NCBI GenBank assembly: GCA_002369155.1
Contig: DFEM01000077.1
Location: forward strand, 1-30,574
Reading direction: 5' to 3'
Source: Lachnospiraceae bacterium UBA3802
GTDB lineage: Bacteria > Bacillota > Clostridia > Lachnospirales > Lachnospiraceae
DNA: 30,574 bases
Part shown: piece after piece, positions 8,613 through 16,234 of the stretch
Layout of the letters: each line of letters opens with the position of its first letter
How positions within the stretch are numbered: position 1 is the first letter of the stretch
Notes under the pieces: generated by a model
The model's database searches: none
Told to the model about the DNA's origin: nothing
The model's input: only the letters and a program-made list of their open reading frames with translations
Translations under genes and position numbers: made by a program

Positions 8613-10205
8613 TTATAACGCATCCTTATATTCGGTCGGAGAAATGCCTTCGTATTTTTTGAAAGCTCTCGAGAAATAATTGGGATCCGAAAAGCCTACC
8701 GAGTAACTGATCTCCTTGATGGAGGCTTCGGAATCGGAGAGCATTTTCTTGGCATTCTCGATTCTGACCCTGCTTAAATATTCCACATAATTTTCGCCGG
8801 TCTCCTGTTTGAAGAGCTTGCTGAAATAATAGGAACTGATATTGCAGTATCTTGAAATATCGTCCAGCGAAATGTCCTTCATGTAATTCTGTTTGATATA
8901 ATTTTCGGCCTTCTCGATAAGGCTCTCGCTCTTGTCCGCCCTGTTGTTCTCAATCTTTTGTGCGGTCTCGACGATTTTATCAAGAAACCATTTTTTCAGT
9001 TCTCCCAAATCTTCCGTTCCCATAACCGTGGGAAGATAATCCGTACGGCTCTTAAACTCGTATCTGTTACCGCCCTTGTCATGCATGATATGCTCGGCGT
9101 TAATTACGAATTCAAGAATCTTGAGTCTTATATCCATGATGCTGTCCGAAAAGTTGGCGCTCATCCAGTCAAAAAACTGACCTGCGGCATTGCCCGCTCC
9201 CGTGTAATCTCCTTTTTCAAGGAGTTCAAACATTCTGTTTTCCGTCTCCACGGGATAGCTTTCTTCGTAATCGCATCTTATGTCCAAATCGTCGGCGTGA
9301 GCGACTCTGCCGTTTGAATTAAGCAAAGCTCTCAGTGCTTCGTCGTAGGATTCGTTCATCTTGGCAAATTCCTTCACTCCTCCGATACCGATTTTAAAAT
9401 CGCCCGAAAGTTTGCTTTGAAGCATACGGGCAAATTCCCTGGTCTTGTCTATAAGAGCATTTCTGTCGGCATAATCCATTTCCTTTTTATCATAAGGAAC
9501 AAGGACCGCTATCTTGTTGGACATAACATTGCCGACTATGCCGCCGCAGAAATCTTTAATGTATGATCTTAATTCGGAATAATGATTCTGAAGTTTTACG
9601 CTGCTGCCGACGGCATTCGTCAAATTGGATTCTTCATCTCTTTCACCGCATACAACTGCCATCATGTAACCGTACTCTTCATTGATTCCGAGAATGTTTT
9701 TGTAATTCAGTGCCTCTTCCGAGAATTTGTTTTGAAGGAAAATACTGTAAATGAGTCCGCTCTCAAGCATCGGAATAACCATCTCGAGTTTTTCCATAAC
9801 CATAAGGTCGTTGCTTCTTCTGGCTCTTTCCTTGTCAATCATCGCCATGGCACGCTTTACAACAGCAATGATTCTGTTCTTTTCCATGGGCTTGGTGATA
9901 TAATCCAAAACACCGAGCTTGATGGCTTCGGTTGCGTAGTCAAATTTATCGTAAGCACTCATTACGATAAAAATCACGTCTTTATTCTTTTCACGGATTT
10001 CCTTCATGGCATCAATGCCGTTAATTCCGGGCATCTGAATATCCATGATGGAAATATCCGGTCTGAACGTCTCCGCAAGTTCTATGACGCTTCTTCCGGT
10101 CTTTGCATATTCAATTATGCAGTCTTTGCCGAATTCTTTTTCAAGAACGAATTTTAAGGAATCGATAACAATTCCTTCATCGTCGGCTATCATTATTTTA
10201 TACAT
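8613..10205 (-). CDS. Response regulator with AraC-type DNA-binding domain (YesN family)
   Basis: This 530-residue protein starts with a receiver domain: acidic pair ADDE (7-10), phosphoacceptor D55 in SIMDIQMPG, and K105 in YITKPM. A middle region of about 280 residues, usual for the family, links to a C-terminal AraC/XylS helix-turn-helix pair (about 430-530) with ISSYYFSKLFKQETGENYVE and SVGFSDPNYFSRAFKKYEGI. Phosphorylated by the adjacent kinase, it should activate sugar uptake and breakdown genes; the importer operon downstream and the GH39/GH43 genes are the obvious candidates. It starts 16 bases after the kinase stop, with GAGG before the ATG. Confidence 0.93.
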   Translation of the reverse strand: MYKIMIADDEGIVIDSLKFVLEKEFGKDCIIEYAKTGRSVIELAETFRPDISIMDIQMPGINGIDAMKEIREKNKDVIFIVMSAYDKFDYATEAIKLGVLDYITKPMEKNRIIAVVKRAMAMIDKERARRSNDLMVMEKLEMVIPMLESGLIYSIFLQNKFSEEALNYKNILGINEEYGYMMAVVCGERDEESNLTNAVGSSVKLQNHYSELRSYIKDFCGGIVGNVMSNKIAVLVPYDKKEMDYADRNALIDKTREFARMLQSKLSGDFKIGIGGVKEFAKMNESYDEALRALLNSNGRVAHADDLDIRCDYEESYPVETENRMFELLEKGDYTGAGNAAGQFFDWMSANFSDSIMDIRLKILEFVINAEHIMHDKGGNRYEFKSRTDYLPTVMGTEDLGELKKWFLDKIVETAQKIENNRADKSESLIEKAENYIKQNYMKDISLDDISRYCNISSYYFSKLFKQETGENYVEYLSRVRIENAKKMLSDSEASIKEISYSVGFSDPNYFSRAFKKYEGISPTEYKDAL

Positions 10206-10221
10206 ACCAGTCCTCGCTTTT

Positions 10222-11709
10222 TTATTCTTCTTTTACGAGTTTAATAATAACTTCCGTTCCTTTTCCTTCACCCTCGCTGATGATGGAAACACTGTCTTCA
10301 CGGTCGGTAAAGAGTCTTAATCTCTTGATGACGTTATCCATTCCTATACCGTGTGCTCCCACGGGCGAAGGCTTTTCTTCTTCGGTAAGTTCGCCGCTTA
10401 AGACCTTGTCTATCATTTCCTGCGACATTCCGATACCGTTATCTTTTACGCTGATGCATACAAAACCGTCTTCGGAATATACGCGAAGAGAAATCTTTCC
10501 CCTGCCTTCCATCTCTTTGATTCCGTGGTTGACGCTGTTTTCAACGATGGGCTGAAGTATCATGCTCGGCATCAGCACATCCACGATATTTTCATCGATG
10601 GTTTTTTCATATTTGATATCTCCGGAAAATCTTACGTTCAATATATAAATGTAATGATCGATAAGATTGATCTCATCGGCAAGATGAACCGTGGTATTTC
10701 CTTCTCTTACATTATATCTGAAAAACTCCGCAGTGTTTTGAATATAATCGTAAGTTCTCTGCGCTTCTTCCATCATGGCAAGCTGCGCACCGGCATTAAG
10801 AGTATTAAAGAGGAAGTGCGGGTTAATCTGCGTCTGAAGATATTTAAGCTGAGCCTCTTTCAAAGTAGCTTCGATTCTAAGCTCCTTCTCCTGCATGCTT
10901 CTCTCGTATTCCATGTTCTCTTTTATCTGTTCAATGTATTGCCTTATGCTGACAACCATCTTGTTAAAAGCACCTGTAACGACACCTATTTCATCACCGG
11001 AAATGATTTCGATGGTTTCGATTTCAAAATTTCCTTTTGCGACTTCATCCGCAGACTTGGCAAGTTTTCTGACGGGATCGATCAGCGAAGATGTAAATCC
11101 GATAACAAAGAATGAACTTCCCACAACAACGCCGAACATTACAATGAAAGTAACGGTCTCAAAAATTCTGAACGCCGATATCAATTCCGAGAAGTTTGAG
11201 GAGTTGCTTTTGAATCGTTCGTTGTTAAGGCTGTTGATATATGTATTTATATAATTGTACAGTCTGCAGGCCTTGTCATATTCCACACTGTACTTTTCTA
11301 CATTTCGTCCACGCTTGGCTTCAATGGCATAACCTGTGGTTGTAAGGTATTCTTCCGACATGTTTCTTATGTTTTTTTCCATAAGATCGTAATAGTCGCC
11401 CGTAACCTCATTGTTTAATTCAGCGATTAGTTTGTGATAATCCTGTTCGCTCTTAAAGTATCTTTCAAGCGAATCTGTAGTCTTGGTATTAAGATAATCC
11501 GTCATGCTGTTTTGCACTTCGGAAATGGAAACGGCAAGTTCGTTGAGCTTTAAGTTGTCACGGTAAACCGAGTCCATTTCTTCGGTCATCCTGTTGATAC
11601 CGATGATAAGCACACCGTTAACGATAAAAATCAGAACGCTTGCCAAAATGAATATGCCGCTTAATTTTAACTGAAGCGAGACCGTGGGTCTTGAATGCTT
11701 TTCTTTCAT
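10222..11709 (-). CDS. Sensor histidine kinase (YesM/LytS-like His_kinase family)
   Basis: This 495-residue membrane kinase has TM1 at about 17-38, an extracytoplasmic helical region of about 145 residues, TM2 at about 185-207 and a HAMP linker to about 260. The His-kinase domain has H298 in QINPHFLFNTL, followed by the ATPase motifs IVENSVNHGI, DNGIGM and GAHGIGMDNV. The outer region is predicted mostly helical (four-helix-bundle-like) and shows no sugar-binding fold, so the signal probably comes through the binding proteins encoded on either side. The start ATG overlaps the stop of the upstream binding protein (ATGA), and its GAGGAGG site lies inside that gene, so translation is coupled. 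Confidence 0.93.
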   Translation of the reverse strand: MKEKHSRPTVSLQLKLSGIFILASVLIFIVNGVLIIGINRMTEEMDSVYRDNLKLNELAVSISEVQNSMTDYLNTKTTDSLERYFKSEQDYHKLIAELNNEVTGDYYDLMEKNIRNMSEEYLTTTGYAIEAKRGRNVEKYSVEYDKACRLYNYINTYINSLNNERFKSNSSNFSELISAFRIFETVTFIVMFGVVVGSSFFVIGFTSSLIDPVRKLAKSADEVAKGNFEIETIEIISGDEIGVVTGAFNKMVVSIRQYIEQIKENMEYERSMQEKELRIEATLKEAQLKYLQTQINPHFLFNTLNAGAQLAMMEEAQRTYDYIQNTAEFFRYNVREGNTTVHLADEINLIDHYIYILNVRFSGDIKYEKTIDENIVDVLMPSMILQPIVENSVNHGIKEMEGRGKISLRVYSEDGFVCISVKDNGIGMSQEMIDKVLSGELTEEEKPSPVGAHGIGMDNVIKRLRLFTDREDSVSIISEGEGKGTEVIIKLVKEE

Positions 11710-12812
11710 TCAGTCACCTCCTCAGTCTCGTTAAGATAATCGGATACATTGTTTTTATCAATGAGTGTAATGTCCGCAGGCATATACTGACTGATATTGC
11801 CGGTCTCTTCGTACTCTTTGATCGCATCGACGCAATATACTCCCATCTGGTGAGTATCAACCGAAATCGTCGAATAAATAACATTACGCGATATACCCTT
11901 TAATATGCTCTCGGAATCGTAATATCCGAGAATCGATGCTTTACCTACCTTGTTGTAATCGACAAGCGACTGATAAACGCAATTGGTATCAGTCTCATTT
12001 AAACAAATGATTACATCGGGAGCTTCTTCGGATCTGAAAATATCTCGGATTGATTCTTCCGTGGTAAAAGTATTTCTGTTATCCACATAAGCCTGTGTCA
12101 GTTCTATCTGAATCTGGGTATTGTTGTCGGACATTACGGTACTTTGAATACCGGACCACACAAGGCTCTGGTTGGCATTGTCCGAATATGAGTTAATCAA
12201 AGCCACAACTCTTATGACATCATTCATATGCGTGGATGCCGTGGTATTTGACAATTCGGTCTCTCTTGCAATCTTAACGATCTGTTTGCCGTATTCGCGT
12301 CCGAGGTTGTAGCTTCCGACGCCGACATAGCATATTCTCGAAGAGTTGGCATTATCGCCGTATACGGTAACAACCGGGATTCCTTTGCCTACAGCTTCGT
12401 CTATGAGTGTTCGCATCTCCAGACTCTCGTCGGCATAGACTATTATGCCGTCAACCTTCGACGCGATTGCAATTTCCATAAGTTCAATCTCGCTGTAGCT
12501 TTCAGAAAGATTGTCACCGATCATCTCAACGCTTACACCTTTTTTCAGTCCTTCTTCCCTGGCACCTTCGTACACGGATTTCCAGAAATCCAGATCTCTG
12601 TCTGATGTAATCATGACATAATATTTATCCAGTGCGACATCGGTATCCTGCCCTGCCTGACTGTCCTTTACATCTCCGGCGTGTCTTGCGGCTTTGATGT
12701 TGCCGGAAAAATACATGGAAACTGCAAAAGAAATAACGGCAACGATAAGAATCATGGCCGAATAGATAAATAATATATTTTTTGTCGAATATCTTCTCTT
12801 TCTTTTTTTCAT
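11706..12812 (-). CDS. Membrane-anchored periplasmic-binding-protein-like sensor
   Basis: This 368-residue protein has a very basic N-terminus, one membrane helix (about 13-35) and no lipobox Cys, then a type I binding-protein fold of the LacI/RbsB kind (YYVMITSDRDLDFWKSVYEG, VDGIIVYADES, GIPVVTVYGDN, SILGYYDSESIL). It has lost the YDR and GQD landmarks of the two ChvE-like proteins nearby, so it binds a different ligand or none. Translation is coupled to the kinase by a 4-base overlap, which points to a stoichiometric sensor complex. ATG 12810-12812 has GGAG seven bases upstream; a TTG just before it is too close. Similar TM-anchored binding proteins precede YesMN-type systems in other Firmicutes. 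Confidence 0.8.
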   Translation of the reverse strand: MKKRKRRYSTKNILFIYSAMILIVAVISFAVSMYFSGNIKAARHAGDVKDSQAGQDTDVALDKYYVMITSDRDLDFWKSVYEGAREEGLKKGVSVEMIGDNLSESYSEIELMEIAIASKVDGIIVYADESLEMRTLIDEAVGKGIPVVTVYGDNANSSRICYVGVGSYNLGREYGKQIVKIARETELSNTTASTHMNDVIRVVALINSYSDNANQSLVWSGIQSTVMSDNNTQIQIELTQAYVDNRNTFTTEESIRDIFRSEEAPDVIICLNETDTNCVYQSLVDYNKVGKASILGYYDSESILKGISRNVIYSTISVDTHQMGVYCVDAIKEYEETGNISQYMPADITLIDKNNVSDYLNETEEVTE

Positions 12813-12825
12813 CAAAAAACTCCGG

Positions 12826-14088
12826 TCAATCCTTCTTTTGGGAAGTATCCAAATTCCTTGTCAGGACAAAGAATACGGCAAATACGAAAATCGAGAAAAT
12901 CCTGCAGGTAAATACCCAATGCTCCATGGAATGATTCGATGTGACAAACCACCAGGCAAAAGGCGTTATGCCGATTAAAAGCAGAGGAATGCTTTTTACA
13001 AATCCCGCAAAAGATTTTAGTATGCCTGTTTTAATAATTCCCGCCGCGATGATTACAAGAATAAAAAGCAAAATCAAAGCAAAGGCTCTGTTAAAATAGG
13101 GCGAGAGATTTAATTTCAACACTTTTGCATATCCTGCAAGTCTCCCCTGATCCGAGGCCGATGTTCTTTGGGATATTGTACTCAATGCATCCGTAAGGGC
13201 TCCTTTTCCCAAAAAGGCTGCGCCGATAAACCATTTGGATGCCCACATAAAGACATATCCGATTACCCAGAATACCGAATGCTTTATTAACGAAACGAAA
13301 GATTTGGAAATCTTTTTTTCATTCATCCCGATTACGGCTATAAGGGGAATTGCAAGTGTCACCAAAGGATATGTTAAAAAATCAAAAAATGATGTTGCGC
13401 TTCCGGCTATAAGGAAGAATGCGGTATATCTTTCTTTTTCGCAAAGTTTATCATTAAAGTTTGCTATTATAAGCATTTCGAAAAGCAAAATGTAAAGGCA
13501 TATGCTTAAAGAAAGCGAAGAAAACGAAGAAAAGAAAAACATAAAAGGAAGCGATGCCGCAAAGGAGAGGGCAACATTTGAATATCCTTTTTTCGAAAAA
13601 GCCACAAGTATCAAAGAAAGCAGCAAAAGTTCAAATCCCGCATTGAAAAGTCTTAAGGAATTAAGTGATGTAAACAAAAGAAGCGGCTTTAAAAATACAA
13701 GATATCCGTGCCAGTATCTCGGGTAGGACACTTCTTTGGCTACGCTTACCCCGTTTAAATAATCAAGAAGAGAGCGGCCCGGCCACCATTCTTCTTCGGG
13801 GTCAGATTCGCTTCGATACATGTTTATCATCTGCTCGATGGCGGAATGATTTCCGTCATATATCGCATAATGAAGCATAAGGCAATCAGTGAAATTGCCG
13901 CTTAACGTAGCTTTGTATTCATCAACCAAAAGTTCATCAAAACACTCGGCTTCAATTGTATCTATGGAAGAATATACATTTGATTTCATGGAGAGCGTCG
14001 GGAGCAAATGAACCAAAAGCAGGAGAAGAAAACCTGCCGCGGGCATAATCAAAAGAATTATAAGATTTCTAATCAAAGCCTTTTTCAA
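12826..14088 (-). CDS. Polytopic membrane protein of unknown function, first gene of sensing operon
   Basis: I do not recognise this 420-residue protein. It has one N-terminal helix (about 8-29), an outer region of about 90 residues with acidic and aromatic residues (EEEWWPGRSLLDYLNG), the motif YPRYWHGY (122-129), then roughly nine membrane helices. This layout is reminiscent of GT-C-type membrane glycosyltransferases, but I see no proven catalytic motif. The start is TTG at 14086-14088 with AAAGGA about seven bases upstream; a TTG at 14142 lies in the promoter/hairpin and would translate the hairpin itself. The stop is 13 bases before the anchored binding-protein gene, so it is the leader gene of the kinase operon. 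A role in sensing or export of a cell-surface glycan is speculation. Confidence 0.7.
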   Translation of the reverse strand: MKKALIRNLIILLIMPAAGFLLLLLVHLLPTLSMKSNVYSSIDTIEAECFDELLVDEYKATLSGNFTDCLMLHYAIYDGNHSAIEQMINMYRSESDPEEEWWPGRSLLDYLNGVSVAKEVSYPRYWHGYLVFLKPLLLFTSLNSLRLFNAGFELLLLSLILVAFSKKGYSNVALSFAASLPFMFFFSSFSSLSLSICLYILLFEMLIIANFNDKLCEKERYTAFFLIAGSATSFFDFLTYPLVTLAIPLIAVIGMNEKKISKSFVSLIKHSVFWVIGYVFMWASKWFIGAAFLGKGALTDALSTISQRTSASDQGRLAGYAKVLKLNLSPYFNRAFALILLFILVIIAAGIIKTGILKSFAGFVKSIPLLLIGITPFAWWFVTSNHSMEHWVFTCRIFSIFVFAVFFVLTRNLDTSQKKD

Positions 14089-14105
14089 AACATAATCCTT
14101 TGCGC

Positions 14106-14139
14106 AAAAAAAGTGCGAAAGCCATAAAACTTTCGCACT
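14106..14139 (-). terminator. Hairpin with T-run at the 5' end of the sensing operon
   Basis: AGTGCGAAAG (14112-14121) and CTTTCGCACT (14130-14139) form a perfect 10-bp stem with an 8-base loop, followed on the minus strand by seven T. It is placed to terminate the VWA gene 64 bases upstream, but it also lies immediately downstream of a good promoter, so most transcripts of the sensing operon would begin with it. Confidence 0.75.
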
Positions 14140-14141
14140 CA

Positions 14142-14170
14142 ATTATACCTTTTTTTGCCTTCAAACTCAA
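14142..14170 (-). promoter_or_regulatory. Promoter of the sensing operon
   Basis: On the minus strand TTGAGT (14165-14170), a 17-base spacer and a perfect TATAAT (14142-14147) form a good sigma-A promoter. Transcription would start at about 14135-14138, on the first bases of the hairpin stem, about 50 bases before the TTG start codon. Confidence 0.65.
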
Positions 14171-14202
14171 TAAGTGATGAAAAGCGATGCAACGCTTGAC
14201 GA

Positions 14203-14868
14203 TTATCCTCTTTCAGCATGATCGCGTCTTATTTCTTCAAAGCAGTCTTCCGAATCCATCATGCAGCTCATAGCCTTGGCTCCTTCGCACTTTCTCATCT
14301 TCGATACGGTTTTGGAAAGCACTTGGTAATTTAAGCTCGTGCCCATGCTGTCGCAGGTATATTCCACTGCTCTGCTGGCGGAAATGCCGAATCTTGAAGC
14401 TTCTTTGATTGCATCAATGTTCGCACCGAGGAATAAGAATTCCCATCCGTATTTTTCCTTCTGTCTCTCGACCATATTCTTTACCTTGGCATAATTGTAT
14501 CTTCTGCTCGCATTTTCCATGCCGTCGGTTGTAATGATGAAGATTGTCTTTTCCGGGCAGTCGTTTTTAAGTCTCTTATGAACGTTTCCGATGTGGTGAA
14601 TTGCCGAGCCCATTGCATCAAGGAGTGCCGTGCAGCCTCTTACGTAATACTGTTTGTCTGTCATCTTTTCGATTTTTTTAAGATCGACTCTGTCGTAAAT
14701 AACATCCGTCGCATCGTCGAAAAGCACTGCCGAAATAACCGCTTCGCCGTCCTCTTTTCTCTGTTTTTCGATCATCGAGTTGAAGCCCCCGATTGTATCT
14801 GCCTCAAGTCCGCTCATTGAACCGCTTCGATCAAGAATAAAAACTATTTCCGTTAAACCTTTTTTCAT
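14203..14868 (-). CDS. VWA domain protein (TerY-like)
   Basis: This 221-residue protein is a single von Willebrand factor A domain with the metal-ion (MIDAS) motif DRSGS at 13-17, a conserved Thr in GCTALLDAMG, and FIITTDGMENAS as the later acidic motif. There is no signal peptide or membrane helix, so it is cytoplasmic, as are TerY-type VWA proteins of stress loci. The tail is Cys- and Met-rich (RKCEGAKAMSCMMDSEDCF). The start MKKGLTEIVF is backed by GGAGG eight bases upstream; longer readings add an implausible leader. It is separated from the macro-domain gene upstream by a terminator but follows it directly in the same direction. Its partner and target are unknown. Confidence 0.85.
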   Translation of the reverse strand: MKKGLTEIVFILDRSGSMSGLEADTIGGFNSMIEKQRKEDGEAVISAVLFDDATDVIYDRVDLKKIEKMTDKQYYVRGCTALLDAMGSAIHHIGNVHKRLKNDCPEKTIFIITTDGMENASRRYNYAKVKNMVERQKEKYGWEFLFLGANIDAIKEASRFGISASRAVEYTCDSMGTSLNYQVLSKTVSKMRKCEGAKAMSCMMDSEDCFEEIRRDHAERG

Positions 14869-14929
14869 AATTTTGTCCTCCCTCATCTTTTTGTTTTCTT
14901 TTGATGAGCCTATAATACAGGACAAAATT

Positions 14930-14958
14930 AAAAAACAGGTCGCCTGCAAAGCGACCTG
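14930..14958 (-). terminator. Intrinsic terminator between macro-domain and VWA genes
   Basis: CAGGTCGC (14936-14943) and GCGACCTG (14951-14958) form an 8-bp GC-rich stem with a 7-base loop, followed by six T on the minus strand. It begins six bases after the macro-gene stop codon. A possible -10 (TATTAT, 14912-14917) for the VWA gene follows without a clear -35. Confidence 0.75.
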
Positions 14959-14963
14959 CAATA

Positions 14964-16208
14964 TTAATCAATCAAATAACTCAAACCGTGTTCTTCAAGC
15001 TGAATATCTATTTCAATCATATCGTATATTCCGTTTTCTATGAAATATGAAAAAATAATATCCGTCTTATCGCACGGAGACAGCGCATATCCCGCACGTG
15101 CGAGCAAATCCTTGGTTTCATCAAGATTAAGTCCCGCCCCGACGCAAAGGCAAAGAGCCGTAATCTTTTGAGGATGGGCATTAGGATTGTTTTTAATCTT
15201 TGAAAATACTTTTTTATCCACGACAGCCCTTTTGTAAACATCGGCATTGCTTAAACCTTTTTGAGCGATTAAATACAAAAGATATTCCGAGAAAGTATCC
15301 GTAAGATGCTTCATCCTTTCTTTCAGGGCATCCGAAATCTCAGCCTGGATATCATCATAATCAAAAGCATCTTCAGCCAATGACTCTTCTTCGATATCTC
15401 CCGAAGGCTCGATTTCTCTTGCCATGGAACAGCTCATGCCAAAAGAAGGCATTGCGTTTCCGGGATGAGCTTCGGCCTGTGAGCCGGTTTCTTTTGCTCC
15501 TCTCTTTAAACCGGAGAACAAACCGTTCCTTTTCTTTGCTTTCTTTTCCTGCTCTTCTCCAAGATAGTTTTGAGCTGTGAGTCTTGCGGACGTTCTGTTA
15601 AAAAAGAGATCTTCGGATATCTCGGTAGGAGCTTTTCCTGCGAGTGTTCCCGAATACTCATTTAAATTGGCTTCTTCAACATAATTGTTGCTTATGTATT
15701 CTTTTAATTCCGAAGTGACTTTTTTGCCGAGTGAAACGGATTCGCTGTCAAATACGGTAAGATAAATCTCTTTGTCTTTTTTGATCAGATACGAATTGAT
15801 TTCATCGAGTGCTATTCGAAGTCCCTCTTCCTTGGGATAGCCGAAACTTCCCGTGGAAATAAGAGGAAATGCTATGCTCTTTATCCCTTTTTCATCCGCA
15901 AGTTTTAAAACTTTCCTGTAACAGCCCCTGAGTTTCTCTTCTTCTTTGGAATTGCCGTCTATGTAGCAGGGACTTACGGCATGAATTATATTTTTGGCAG
16001 GGAGATTAAATCCCGGAGTAATGAATACCTCACCCTCTGAGACCTCTCCTATTTTTTCTTTTCTGTATGAAAGAAGTTCGTCGTATCCGGCGGCATCGTA
16101 AACCGCACTGTCGCAGCCTTCTCCGACCGTCACTCTTTTGTTGGCGGTGTTGACTATTGCATCAACCGCCATCCTTGTAATATCATTTCGAACTATCTTA
16201 AGTGCCAT
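14964..16208 (-). CDS. Macro domain protein with C-terminal XRE-like helical domain
   Basis: This 414-residue protein has a macro domain at about 1-170: DAIVNTAN (16-23) and PLISTGSFGYPKEEG (115-129) form the ADP-ribose pocket. The usual GGG(V)D glycine loop is altered to GEGCDSAVYDAAG (29-41). A low-complexity, charged linker (about 180-290) leads to a helical domain (about 290-414), with LSNADVYKRAVVDKKVFSKI and LNLDETKDLLARAGYAL, resembling an XRE helix-turn-helix plus extension. The whole C-terminal module recurs in Firmicutes fused to other sensing or effector domains. It starts 26 bases after the flavodiiron stop, with AGGTGG before the ATG. It may read or remove ADP-ribose marks; no ADP-ribosyltransferase is visible in the window. 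Confidence 0.85.
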   Translation of the reverse strand: MALKIVRNDITRMAVDAIVNTANKRVTVGEGCDSAVYDAAGYDELLSYRKEKIGEVSEGEVFITPGFNLPAKNIIHAVSPCYIDGNSKEEEKLRGCYRKVLKLADEKGIKSIAFPLISTGSFGYPKEEGLRIALDEINSYLIKKDKEIYLTVFDSESVSLGKKVTSELKEYISNNYVEEANLNEYSGTLAGKAPTEISEDLFFNRTSARLTAQNYLGEEQEKKAKKRNGLFSGLKRGAKETGSQAEAHPGNAMPSFGMSCSMAREIEPSGDIEEESLAEDAFDYDDIQAEISDALKERMKHLTDTFSEYLLYLIAQKGLSNADVYKRAVVDKKVFSKIKNNPNAHPQKITALCLCVGAGLNLDETKDLLARAGYALSPCDKTDIIFSYFIENGIYDMIEIDIQLEEHGLSYLID

Positions 16209-16234
16209 ATTTTACCACCTAATCAATCCGTTAT

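Noticed and set aside
9582..10157. Long plus-strand open frame (191 codons) opposite the response regulator
   Set aside because: It is antisense to a clear receiver domain, has no ribosome site and a His/Asn-rich composition typical of shadow frames.
10525..11115. Plus-strand open frame (196 codons) opposite the histidine kinase
   Set aside because: It lies wholly inside a well-supported kinase gene and resembles no protein family.
14089..14142. Longer start (TTG at 14142) for the unknown membrane protein
   Set aside because: It would lie in the -10 region and translate the hairpin; TTG 14088 has a ribosome binding site.
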